NCBI RefSeq assembly: GCF_014646515.1
Contig: NZ_BMNK01000016.1
Span: 62,001-126,000 of the forward strand
Reading direction: 5' to 3'
Origin: Nonomuraea glycinis
GTDB lineage: Bacteria > Actinomycetota > Actinomycetes > Streptosporangiales > Streptosporangiaceae
Length of the DNA: 64,000 bases
Positions 52,151 to 59,988 of this stretch are shown piece after piece. A program made the translations under genes and the position numbers. Numbering within the stretch: the stretch's first letter is position 1; each line of letters starts with the position of its first letter. Under the pieces are notes generated by a model. It saw only the letters and a program-made list of their open reading frames with translations. It did not search any database and had not been told where the DNA came from.

Positions 52151-52727
52151 GAGGAACGCCGGAGCGGGCGGCGAGAGCGGCCAGAGCCTCGGCGGCGGAT
52201 ACGGCGGTGATCAATGCTCGGTCGATGGAGCCAGGCAGCAGGCGGATGCTGTCGCCGGCCTGGGCCGCTGCCGCTTCGGCCGGATCGGCGATCCGCGCCG
52301 CGAGGTAGGTGACGCACTGGTACATGCCCAGAGGGATGTGGCGGCCGCCCACCTGCGCGTTCAGCTCGTGCAAGATGGCGACGGAGAACTCGCCCTCAGG
52401 TGGCGGGCCGGCGTCGGCGGGGATCGGGAAGTCCACATACGACCACGTCGCTTCGACCTGAGCGCCCTGCAGCAGGTGGGCCAGCTGGATGATCTCGGCA
52501 AGTTCTGCGTTGGAGGTGCGGCTGGGCGGGGGGATCATGATGCGCTGATAACTGTGGGACTGGATCACCTGCAACGCCTGCAGGAGGCGGAGCTGCCGGC
52601 GGGCGTGGAGCACCAGGGAGGACGCCTCGCTCTGCCAGCGGGGCGAGTACGCCGGGCCCCCGCGCACGGCCAGCAGGAGGGTGGTGTCCGGCGCCAGGGC
52701 CGCGAGCAGGCGCATCACCGGCAGCAC
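52140..52727 (-). CDS. Hypothetical protein, probably N-terminally truncated
   Basis: The open frame begins at a GTG (VLPVMRLLAALAPDTTLLLA) with no ribosome site. Protein-like sequence extends upstream (GGGYLDDLVGKTPAE) to a TGA, so the true start is probably lost. The rest reads LLQALQVIQSHSYQRIMIPP and SVAILHELNAQVGGRHIPLG, a helical cytoplasmic protein of an unrecognised family. It converges on the M28 peptidase with an 11-base overlap of their ends. Confidence 0.5.
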   Translation of the reverse strand: MLPVMRLLAALAPDTTLLLAVRGGPAYSPRWQSEASSLVLHARRQLRLLQALQVIQSHSYQRIMIPPPSRTSNAELAEIIQLAHLLQGAQVEATWSYVDFPIPADAGPPPEGEFSVAILHELNAQVGGRHIPLGMYQCVTYLAARIADPAEAAAAQAGDSIRLLPGSIDRALITAVSAAEALAALAARSGVPPTC

Positions 52728-52862
52728 CTCGGCCGGGGTCTTGCCGACCAGATCGTCCAGGTATCCTCCACCGTCTCACCCGGTAAGCGCTCCCCATTCA
52801 CCAGCGTCATACAGCACAGCGAACCACCCAGCACCGACAGTCATCTCGGGCCCGGACATGAT

Positions 52863-52895
52863 GCAGGCCCCGCCATTGATCACGGCGGGGCCTGC
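52863..52895 (-). terminator. Terminator of the arsR-acr3-arsC operon
   Basis: GCAGGCCCCGCC (52863-52874) pairs perfectly with GGCGGGGCCTGC (52884-52895) around a nine-base loop. It lies ten bases after the arsC stop at 52905 on the minus strand. Confidence 0.85.
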
Positions 52896-52904
52896 GGCGG
52901 AGGA

Positions 52905-53333
52905 TCAGGCCGACACAAGGTCCGCCAGCAGCTTCTCGATACGGCGGCGGATGTCGTCGCGGATCGGCCGGACGGCTTCGATGTCCTGTCCGGCCGGGTC
53001 GTCGAGCTTCCAGTCCTCGTACCGCTTGCCCGGGAAGATCGGGCAGGCGTCGCCGCAGCCCATCGTGATCACCACGTCGCCGGCCTGGACGGCCTCGGAA
53101 GTGAGGATCTTGGGCTGCTCAGAGGTGATGTCGATACCGACCTCGCGCATCGCCTCGACGGCGACCGGGTTGACCTGCTCGGCCGGGGCTGATCCGGCGG
53201 AGCGGACCTCGACGCGCTCTCCTGCCAGGTGGGTGAGCCAGCCGGCGGCCATCTGGGAGCGTCCGGCGTTGTGCACGCAGACGAACAGGACCGAAGGCTT
53301 ACCGGTGAGGGTCTCGGTGGCGCTCTCAGGCAC
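52905..53333 (-). CDS. arsC: Arsenate reductase, low-molecular-weight phosphatase type
   Basis: The 142-residue protein has the P-loop VLFVCVHNAGRSQMAAGWLT (CX5R with Cys as nucleophile). The second loop MGCGDACPIFPGKRYEDWKL supplies redox Cys and the active-site Asp of DDPAG, then VRPIRDDIRRRIEKLL. This is the thioredoxin/mycothiol-linked ArsC family that reduces As(V) to As(III). It overlaps the acr3 gene by eight bases and ends the operon. Confidence 0.95.
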   Translation of the reverse strand: MPESATETLTGKPSVLFVCVHNAGRSQMAAGWLTHLAGERVEVRSAGSAPAEQVNPVAVEAMREVGIDITSEQPKILTSEAVQAGDVVITMGCGDACPIFPGKRYEDWKLDDPAGQDIEAVRPIRDDIRRRIEKLLADLVSA

Positions 53334-54417
53334 GGGCCGGCTCCTTGGCGGTGAACAGGCGGCGGCCGGCCAGGCTGACGTAGACCAGGGCGACCAGGAC
53401 GGGCACCTCGATGAGCGGGCCGACGACCCCGGCTAGTGCCTGGCCGGAGGTGACGCCGAAGACGCCGACGGCCACGGCGATGGCCAGCTCGAAGTTGTTG
53501 CCGGCGGCGGTGAAGGCCAGCGTGGTGGAGCGCTCGTAGCCGAGGCCGATCAGCTTGCCGGCCAGGAACGAGCCGCCCCACATGAGGGCGAAGTAGGCCA
53601 GCAGCGGCAGCGCGATCCGGGCCACGTCGGCGGGCTGGGAGGTGATGGTGTCGCCTTGCAGGGCGAACAGGATGACGATGGTGAACAGCAGACCGTAGAG
53701 CGCCAGTGGGCCGACGCGGGGCAGGAAGGCGTTCTCGTACCAGGCGCGGCCCTTGGCTCGTTCGCCCAGCCGCCGGGACAGGTAGCCCGCGAGTAGCGGG
53801 ATGCCGAGGAAGATGAGCACGTAGAAGGCGATGTCCCAGGCCGATACCTGCAGTGCGGCCTCCGGCAGGCCCAGCCAGCCGGGCAGGATCTGCAGGTAGA
53901 ACCAGCCGAGTGCGCCGAAGGCGATCACCTGGAAGATGGAGTTGAGCGCGACCAGGACGGCGGCGGCTTCGCGGTCGCCGCAGGCCAGGTCGTTCCAGAT
54001 GAGCACCATCGCGATGCACCGCGCCAGCCCGACGATGATCAGCCCGGTCCGGTATTCGGGCAGGTCGGGAAGGAACGTCCAGGCCAGGGCGAACATCAGT
54101 GCCGGGCCGAGGATCCAGTTGAGCACCAGCGAGGAGATGAGCAGGCGGCGGTCGCCGGTGACGGTGCCGAGGAGGTCGTAGCGGACCTTGGCCAGCACCG
54201 GGTACATCATCAGCAGCAGGCCGAACGCGATGGGCAGCGAGATCTCGCCGATCTTCACCGCTTCCAGCGCGGTGTTCAGGCCGGGCACGAGCCGGCCGAG
54301 CAGCAGCCCTGCGGCCATGGCGGCGATGATCCACACCGGCAGGAACCGGTCGAGGGTGGACAGGGCGCCGATCACGCCCGGGGCGGGCGGGGCGGCCTGT
54401 TCGGGGCGGGTGGACAT
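53326..54417 (-). CDS. acr3: ACR3-family arsenite efflux permease
   Basis: The 363-residue protein has ten hydrophobic segments starting at LDRFLPVWIIAAMAAGLLLG. The family-defining sequence GLARCIAMVLIWNDLACGD contains the conserved Cys needed for As(OH)3 transport. GNNFELAIAVAVGVFG marks the later conserved Asn/Glu site. It expels arsenite made by ArsC. It lies between arsR (11 bases upstream) and arsC (overlapping), so the three are one transcript. Confidence 0.95.
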   Translation of the reverse strand: MSTRPEQAAPPAPGVIGALSTLDRFLPVWIIAAMAAGLLLGRLVPGLNTALEAVKIGEISLPIAFGLLLMMYPVLAKVRYDLLGTVTGDRRLLISSLVLNWILGPALMFALAWTFLPDLPEYRTGLIIVGLARCIAMVLIWNDLACGDREAAAVLVALNSIFQVIAFGALGWFYLQILPGWLGLPEAALQVSAWDIAFYVLIFLGIPLLAGYLSRRLGERAKGRAWYENAFLPRVGPLALYGLLFTIVILFALQGDTITSQPADVARIALPLLAYFALMWGGSFLAGKLIGLGYERSTTLAFTAAGNNFELAIAVAVGVFGVTSGQALAGVVGPLIEVPVLVALVYVSLAGRRLFTAKEPARA

Positions 54418-54428
54418 GCGTATCGCTC

Positions 54429-54776
54429 TCAGGCGGTGGCGGTGACGGGGGCGGTCAGCAGCGCCGACAGCTCGCCGAGGGTTTCGGGAACGAGGCGGTA
54501 GTACACCCAGGAGGCGCGCCGTTCGGAGGTCAGCAGACCGACCTCCTTGAGGACCTTCAGATGGTGGCTGATGGTCGGCTGGGACAGCTCGAAGGCGCCG
54601 GTGATGTCGCACACGCACACCTCGCCGCCGGCGCGGCTGGCCACGATCGACAGGATGCGCAGCCGTACGGGGTCGCCCAGCGCCTTGAACACCCGCGCCA
54701 CGCCGGCGGCCTGCTCGCTGTCCAGCGGCTCGTGGGTCAGTGGCGGGCTGCACTCCAGAATCTCCAGCAGGTCCAT
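54429..54776 (-). CDS. arsR: ArsR-family arsenic repressor
   Basis: The ATG at 54776 has AGGAAGGG upstream; an earlier in-frame start (MLIYARKGAM) at 54803 is less likely. The 115-residue protein has LGDPVRLRILSIVASRAGGE and the sensing motif EVCVCDITGAFELSQPTISH, followed by a wing. A further Cys (LECSPPL) near residue 9 can serve as third ligand. It probably controls the acr3-arsC operon and perhaps the upstream truncated arsC. Confidence 0.93.
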   Translation of the reverse strand: MDLLEILECSPPLTHEPLDSEQAAGVARVFKALGDPVRLRILSIVASRAGGEVCVCDITGAFELSQPTISHHLKVLKEVGLLTSERRASWVYYRLVPETLGELSALLTAPVTATA

Positions 54777-54864
54777 CGCACCCTTCCTCGCATAGATCAA
54801 CATCGAATTAGCCGTACGTCTATATTGACGCAGCTCTATGGCTGCTTGGTATGTGAGCCAAGTC

Positions 54865-55140
54865 TCAGCCGACGGGGACGCGCAGTTCGGCCAGCAGGGC
54901 GCGTACCCGCCGCTCGATCTCGTCGCGAATCGGGCGGATCTCCGCGATGGTCTTGCCCTCGGGGGTGATGTCGATGCCGCGCTCGCGCATCACCTCGATC
55001 GCGGCCGGGTTGATCTGCTCACCCGGCTCTGAGCAGCCGGACCAGCCCAGAGCCCGCCCGCCGGCCAACTGGGTGAAGAAGCCGAGCGCCATCTGCGAGC
55101 GTCCGGCGTTGTGCACGCACAAGAACAGCACGATCGGCAC
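54865..55140 (-). pseudogene. Arsenate reductase with large in-frame deletion
   Basis: The 91-residue open frame has the P-loop VLFLCVHNAGRSQMALGFFT and INPAAIEVMRERGIDITPEG. It then passes directly to KTIAEIRPIRDEIERRVRAL. The segment of about 45 residues with the second redox cysteines (MGCGDACPIFPG in the intact copy) and the active-site Asp is missing without a frame change. It could bind arsenate but not complete the reduction. It is the first gene behind the arsenic promoter at 55177. Confidence 0.8.
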
Positions 55141-55176
55141 ACCCGTGGCGTCGGGGACTCCGGCGAGGGGCGGCGT

Positions 55177-55224
55177 ATAGATGGATGTCGAATTCGATAT
55201 GGCTCGATATTGACAGCCATCTAT
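55177..55224 (-). promoter_or_regulatory. ArsR operator/promoter region of the minus-strand ars operon
   Basis: ATAGATGG (55177-55184) and CCATCTAT (55217-55224) form outer arms. Inside are the perfect palindrome TCGAATTCGA (55188-55197) and two copies of TCGATAT (55194-55200 and 55204-55210). On the minus strand TGTCAATATCGAG supplies AT-rich promoter-like sequence. This dense dyad lies 37 bases before the truncated arsC start and is a strong ArsR candidate site. Confidence 0.65.
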
Positions 55225-55282
55225 GGCCGAGAGGTGAACGCCGGTCGAACAACCTGTCCCCGGTGAAGGGCTGTGCTCCTGG

Positions 55283-56512
55283 TCAGGTGCCGGTCACCGC
55301 GCTGCGGCGTTCCATCAGCAGCACATCACGCCAGGTGCCGTGGTGGCAGCCGATGCGCTCGCGGGTGCCGACGACGCGGAAGCCGAGCGCCTGGTGCAGG
55401 GACAGGCTGGGCGCGTTGTCCCCGAAGATGCCGCTCTGGATGGTCCAGACGCCGGCGTCCTCGCTCGCGGCGATGAAGGCTCTCAGCAGGGCGCGGCCGA
55501 TGCCGTGCGCCTGGCAGCCGGGGTGGACGTAGATGCTGTGCTCGACCACTCCGGCATACACCGGCCGGGCCGAGAGCAGCGAGGCGGCGACCCAGCCGAC
55601 GACCTCGCCGGTCTCGGTGTCGGCAGCCACGTACCGCAGGTGCGGCAGCTTGCCCGCGGCAAAACCCTCCCAGCTCGGCGCGGTGGTCTCGAAGCTGGCC
55701 TGGCCGGTGTCCAGTCCCGCCTGATAGATGGCCAGCACCTGGGTGGCGTCGGCGGCGCGCATCGGCCGGATCTCCAGGCCGGGGCCGATGGCGGGCTTGG
55801 TGGCCTGCACGATCGCCGAATGCACGCCGTCGCCGTGATCGGCACTCAGCGTGATGCGGATGCCGACGAAGCCGGCCCGGGTCAGCAACTCGCGGTACTC
55901 CTCGACGGGAAGGGCTCCGGCCACGCAGCCGATCCGCTGCTCGGCCGTCGCGCGCTGGACCGGGTCGAGGTCACTGTCGACCACGACGTCACTCACCCCG
56001 AACCGGCCACCCGGACGCAGCACCCGGAACGCCTCGGCCAGCACGGCGGCCTTGTCGCTGGACAGGTTGATCACGCAGTTGGAGATGACCGCGTCGACCG
56101 CGTGATCCGGCAGCGGAACGCGTTCGATGGCGCCGTGCAGGAACTCGACGTTGCGCACGCCGGCCTGCTCGGCGTTGCGCCGGGCCAGCGTCAGCATGTC
56201 GGAGCTGGCGTCCAGCCCGTACGCCTTGCCGTGCGGGCCGACCCGGCGTGCCGACAGCAGCAAGTCGATGCCGCCGCCCGACCCCAGATCCAGCACGGTC
56301 TCGCCGGCGCGCAGCTCGGCTACGGCGACAGGGTCGCCGCAGCCCAGGCCGGCCCGCACCGCACCCTCCGGCAGGGTGCCGAGGTCGTCGTAGCCGGCCG
56401 CGCCGAAACCACCCTGCGCGAACTCGTCCGTCGAACAGTCCGCGATGACCTGCCCGTCCAGAGCGGCCCGCGCCAGGCCGGAGTACCGCTCCACGACCTC
56501 GTCATGCGCCAT
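55283..56512 (-). CDS. arsM: ArsM arsenite methyltransferase fused to an ArsN-like GNAT acetyltransferase
   Basis: The 409-residue protein (ATG 56512, GAGG six bases upstream) has two parts. Residues 1-240 are ArsM: GETVLDLGSGGGIDLLLSAR (SAM motif I) and the conserved cysteines Cys26, Cys58 (GLGCGDP), Cys146 (ISNCVINLS) and Cys196 (RIGCVAGAL); the last two are 50 apart, as in known ArsM. Residues about 246-409 are a GNAT of the phosphinothricin-acetyltransferase/ArsN type (LEIRPMRAADATQVLAIYQA, SIYVHPGCQAHGIGRALLRA, LHQALGFRVVGTRERIG). ArsM methylates As(III); ArsN1 acetylates arsinothricin. The fusion suggests linked handling of methylated or amino-acid arsenicals. The arsR at 56525 is co-transcribed. 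Confidence 0.9.
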   Translation of the reverse strand: MAHDEVVERYSGLARAALDGQVIADCSTDEFAQGGFGAAGYDDLGTLPEGAVRAGLGCGDPVAVAELRAGETVLDLGSGGGIDLLLSARRVGPHGKAYGLDASSDMLTLARRNAEQAGVRNVEFLHGAIERVPLPDHAVDAVISNCVINLSSDKAAVLAEAFRVLRPGGRFGVSDVVVDSDLDPVQRATAEQRIGCVAGALPVEEYRELLTRAGFVGIRITLSADHGDGVHSAIVQATKPAIGPGLEIRPMRAADATQVLAIYQAGLDTGQASFETTAPSWEGFAAGKLPHLRYVAADTETGEVVGWVAASLLSARPVYAGVVEHSIYVHPGCQAHGIGRALLRAFIAASEDAGVWTIQSGIFGDNAPSLSLHQALGFRVVGTRERIGCHHGTWRDVLLMERRSAVTGT

Positions 56513-56524
56513 GATCAACCTCTT

Positions 56525-56860
56525 TCACTCGCAGGTGGGTGCGGCCGGAACCGGGTTGCCCATGACCACATCGGCCGCGGTCGGGAAGCAGCTCACGCAT
56601 GCCTCGTTGATCCGATACAGGCTGGAGGTGCTCTGCCGTTCGACCAGGACGAACCGCACCTCGGCCAGGATCTTCAGGTGGTGTGAGACGGTGGACTGGC
56701 CCACCCCGGAGGCGGTCACGATCTCGCCCACGCTCATCGGCGCACGCCGCCGCGCCAGCAGCGACACGATCTGGATCCGGGTGGCGTCGGCCAGGGCCTT
56801 GAACCAGCTGGCGTACTCTTCGGCCTCCGCGCGCTGCAACGGCGCCGTATTCTCATTCAT
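56525..56860 (-). CDS. arsR: ArsR-family repressor with C-terminal cysteines
   Basis: The 111-residue protein has the winged helix FKALADATRIQIVSLLARRR and GVGQSTVSHHLKILAEVRFV. There is no CxC in the DNA-binding helix. Cysteines occur in NEACVSCFPTA and near the end (AAPTCE), the arrangement of ArsR repressors that bind As(III) or methylarsenite at the C-terminal helix. It starts the arsM operon; its stop is 12 bases before the arsM ATG. Confidence 0.92.
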   Translation of the reverse strand: MNENTAPLQRAEAEEYASWFKALADATRIQIVSLLARRRAPMSVGEIVTASGVGQSTVSHHLKILAEVRFVLVERQSTSSLYRINEACVSCFPTAADVVMGNPVPAAPTCE

Positions 56861-56865
56861 CGTCC

Positions 56866-56881
56866 ATCGACGATATTCGAT
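56866..56881. promoter_or_regulatory. Short dyad, probable operator of the arsR-arsM operon
   Basis: ATCGA-CGATAT-TCGAT lies five bases upstream of the arsR ATG. It shares the TCGATAT/ATATCGA core with the operator at 55188-55210. Position and shared core suggest ArsR binding. Confidence 0.5.
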
Positions 56882-57064
56882 AAATGTGAAAAGCGGAAGC
56901 CGCTGTCACCCACTTCCCAGACATTCATGTACGCGATAATGGCCTGTCATCACGTACAGAAGCGATCATGGACGCGCGGTGACCAGGGGAACGTCTCGCC
57001 GGGGCGGTGCGCGACTCTGGCACGTTATCCGGTACATCACTTCGGCCGCTGTACGGTGGCCGGC

Positions 57065-57943
57065 ATGAGCGCGGCGCCGAAGATCGCCGCCCTGTGCGGC
57101 GGGCACATCACGCTCGCCGCGGCCGCCGACGCCTACCTGGTCACCCCGCGCACCGCCAACCCCAACACCCACCGCGCCTACGCCTCGGCCATCGACCGCG
57201 TCATCGCCCTGCTCGGCCGCTCGCTGAAGTCTCCGACGCCGAGATCGGCTTCGCGCTCGCCGAGTTGTGGGGGGCGAGCGCGCCGGCGACCTGGAACCGC
57301 AACCGCGCCGCCGTCGCCTCCTGGCTCGCCTGGTGCCAAGCCAAGAAGCACTGGGCCGCCCCGTCGGTCCCGGCTGAGGCCGAACGCCGCAAGGAGAACG
57401 CCGACGAGACCGCGCGGTGGCCAAGACGACGATCCACCGGCTGCTGTCGCGCCGCGACATCCCCCTGCGCGAGCGGGCGCTGTGGCGCATGCTCTATGAA
57501 ACGGCGGCCAGAGCTGCGGAGATCCTGGCGCTGAACGTCGAGGACCTCGACCTGGAGCACCGCCGCGCCCGTCCGCTCCAAGGGCGGCGCCACCGAGTGG
57601 GTGTACTGGGAGACGGGCACCGCCCATCTGCTGCCTCGGCTACGACCGCGCCCGCGTCCTCCTCGACAAGTACGCCGGGCTCGACTTGCACCAGCTGCGC
57701 CACAGCGCCGCCACCCACCTCGGCGAAGCCGAAGTACCGCTGCAGCTCATCATGGGCAAGACCCGGCACAAGAACCCCCGCACCGCCATGCGCTACGTCA
57801 AACCCGGAGCCGAAGCCATCGCCAAGGTCACCGAGGTCCTGGCCCCCGCCGCCGTACCCACTGACCAGGCTCAACGCTCGCGCGTGTACTTGGTGACAGC
57901 TTCCTTAACGACAGGCCGACTTGTGCGGGCTTTGCTCAGCTGA
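57065..57943 (+). pseudogene. Tyrosine recombinase (integrase), multiply frameshifted
   Basis: Pieces in different frames line up as one integrase: ITLAAAADAYLVTPRTANPN, AEIGFALAELWGASAPATWN and RNRAAVASWLAWCQAKKHWA (core-binding domain). The catalytic domain follows with WRMLYETAARAAEILALNVE (first Arg), HQLRHSAATHLGEAEVPLQL (HxxR) and HKNPRTAMRYVKPGAEAIAK (Tyr). At least four shifts and one deletion (about 57640) break it. It lies just beyond the arsenic island and may mark its former edge. Confidence 0.8.
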
Positions 57944-58134
57944 CAGCGCCGGGGGCTGCTCGTATGCGCTATCGCAGCTCCGCGTTCGGATGAGGTTGGC
58001 TCTGCAGGCGGTGGCGAAGTTCGGTCTCCTGCGCTGTCAGCGCCTGGCCCGGGCGTCGGATGCGGGCCAGGCGAGGGCGGGGATGTCTTCGCCGTGCAGG
58101 AGGACTGGGCCGCCTCGACGGCTTCGGGGTGGGC

Positions 58135-58385
58135 CTAGGTCTTCTCCTGCTCGGCGATGGCCCGGTAGATGCCGGCCAGGGACGGGTTATCGCCCTTGCG
58201 TTTCCCGGTCGGGATGATCAGATTCCTGCGGATGTCTTCGACGCGTTCCCCGGCGGCCTTGCGGCGCAGCACGGTGTGCGGCATGTCGTCGGTGATGACC
58301 GGGGGCCGGCCGCCGTGGTTGCCCTTGCGGGCGGCGGCGTCGAGGCCTTCCAGGGTACTCGCGGATGGCTTCGCGTTCGGTGTGA
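58135..58385 (-). pseudogene. Serine recombinase, C-terminal remnant
   Basis: The reading STLEGLDAAARKGNHGGRPP, VITDDMPHTVLRRKAAGERV and TGKRKGDNPSLAGIYRAIAE is the DNA-binding end of a resolvase-type recombinase. A shift lies just upstream, where EREAIRE is in another frame. It is closely related to the remnant at 2.8-3.3 kb and on the same strand. Confidence 0.75.
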
Positions 58386-58418
58386 TCCGATCACGTCTGC
58401 CATGTGCGGCTGGAACGA

Positions 58419-59549
58419 TCACGTCGCGGGACAGAACAGCGATTTGAGGGCGTTGGTGATACGCCTCGACACGGTGCTGCGCTCGTCGTTGTCCATGGCC
58501 AGGGTCAGGGACACGGCGAACTGCACGCGGCCGTCGGATGAGGTAAGGGTCGCGGCGGTGAAGCCGGGGGCGCTACCTCCGCCTCCTGCGGCGAACTCGG
58601 GGTTGCCGGCGCACGGGCCGCCCGCGGGCGGCGGCGTCTGGCCGGGCGGCGGGTCGGTGACGAGCTTGCTCAGGGACGCCGGCAGGAGCTTGCCCTGGCG
58701 GAAGGCGCGCTGGAAGGTGCTCGCGTCGCGCGTGGTGGAGATCACACCGCCGGCGCCGAGCAGGGTGGTGGCGTTGATCTTGTCGGCATCGCGCATCGTG
58801 CCCGTCTCGTCCGGGGCGTAGCCGTGCCCGTGCGGACCCTTGATGCCCTCGTTCGCCTTGGCGGGCAGGTAGGTGTGGCGCATGCCGAGCGGGACGAAGA
58901 GCCTCCGGTTGAGTTCGGCGGCCAGTGACCTGCCGGAAAATTTCTCGATGATCATGCCGAGCAGGATGTAGTTGGTGTTGGAGTAGTCGAAGGTCCCGAC
59001 TTCCACGCGGCGTGCGTTCTTGCGCGAGGCCGCCAGCAGGTCGGTCGGGCGGTAGTTACGCGTAGGGCTCGAGGTGTCCGGGCCGATGTAGTCGGGGATG
59101 CCCGAGGTCAACTGGACCAGATGGCGTACGGTGATCTTGTCGGCTCGCTCCACCAGGTCCTTCTTCGCCACCTCCGGCAGGACCTCGCTGAGTTTGTCGT
59201 CCAGGCTCAGCTTGCCTTCCTTGACCAGTTGCAGCGCCACGGCTGCGGTCATGGTCTTGGTCTGCGACCCGATCCGGTAACGGGCTGTCGATGGGATCGC
59301 GCCGCCCTTGCCGTCGAGCAGGCGGGACCCGGCCGATCCCTTTCCGACCCGCTTGCCGTCCACGTACACCTCGCCAATGGCGCCCACCACGTGACCCGTT
59401 TCCACCAAGGCTTCCATCGCCTGCTGCACGTCCCCGACCTTGACGGGGGCGGCAGCTGTCGCGGCGGTGGCGGGCGGCGCCGCGCTCAAGACCAGCGCCG
59501 CGCACGCCAGTGAGGCTGCGCCAGTGAACGTCGTTCGACGAAGAATCAT
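58419..59549 (-). CDS. Secreted serine hydrolase (beta-lactamase/D-Ala-D-Ala carboxypeptidase family)
   Basis: The ATG at 59549 has GAAGAGG eight bases upstream. The 376-residue protein has a Sec signal (ACAALVLSAAPPATA). The penicillin-binding-like motifs are YRIGSQTKTMTAAVALQLVK (SxxK) and VGTFDYSNTNYILLGMIIEK (YxN); the third motif near GGVISTTRDASTF is less typical. Class-C-like serine hydrolases include D,D-peptidases and esterases. It stands alone after a recombinase remnant. Confidence 0.9.
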   Translation of the reverse strand: MILRRTTFTGAASLACAALVLSAAPPATAATAAAPVKVGDVQQAMEALVETGHVVGAIGEVYVDGKRVGKGSAGSRLLDGKGGAIPSTARYRIGSQTKTMTAAVALQLVKEGKLSLDDKLSEVLPEVAKKDLVERADKITVRHLVQLTSGIPDYIGPDTSSPTRNYRPTDLLAASRKNARRVEVGTFDYSNTNYILLGMIIEKFSGRSLAAELNRRLFVPLGMRHTYLPAKANEGIKGPHGHGYAPDETGTMRDADKINATTLLGAGGVISTTRDASTFQRAFRQGKLLPASLSKLVTDPPPGQTPPPAGGPCAGNPEFAAGGGGSAPGFTAATLTSSDGRVQFAVSLTLAMDNDERSTVSRRITNALKSLFCPAT

Positions 59550-59988
59550 GAAGTCTGCCTCTTCCAAACGTGAAGACCGAGGTGTCGAGCCACAAGTTCT
59601 AACGAGAGCAAGGTTTCTTCAGCGTTAACCCCAAAAGCGCAGCTCCGCCACGCCGGTCCGTGGTGTCGCTCCCCCCGCGAACGGCGGGACGGGGTCGCGT
59701 CCAAGATGCGGAGGGCAAGGGACATGTCTGCACCTTCACCACCTCAACGCCGCGACCCTCGACGATCTCCTCGCCCGCGTCCTCGAAGAACTGCTGCAGC
59801 GCTATGCCGCCATCCGCCGCTTCCTGCCCAAACCGCTCAAGCACCTCGACACCCTCAGAATCCGCCATCGGGCAAGACCGGCCTGGTCAGACCTACAGTG
59901 TCAACAGATGTGACACCAAGCCCGGTCCGCCGTTCCACTCCTACTGGCAGGCCGGACACGTCCACCGCCTGGGCCGGAGCCATCCGCC
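59550..59988. other. 440-base stretch with one protein-like scrap
   Basis: A plus-strand reading at about 59755-59910 (LDDLLARVLEELLQRYAAIR then RFLPKPLKHLDTLRIR) looks like the helical end of a protein and stops at 59910-59912, but has no start or recognised family. The rest shows nothing supportable. Confidence 0.4.
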
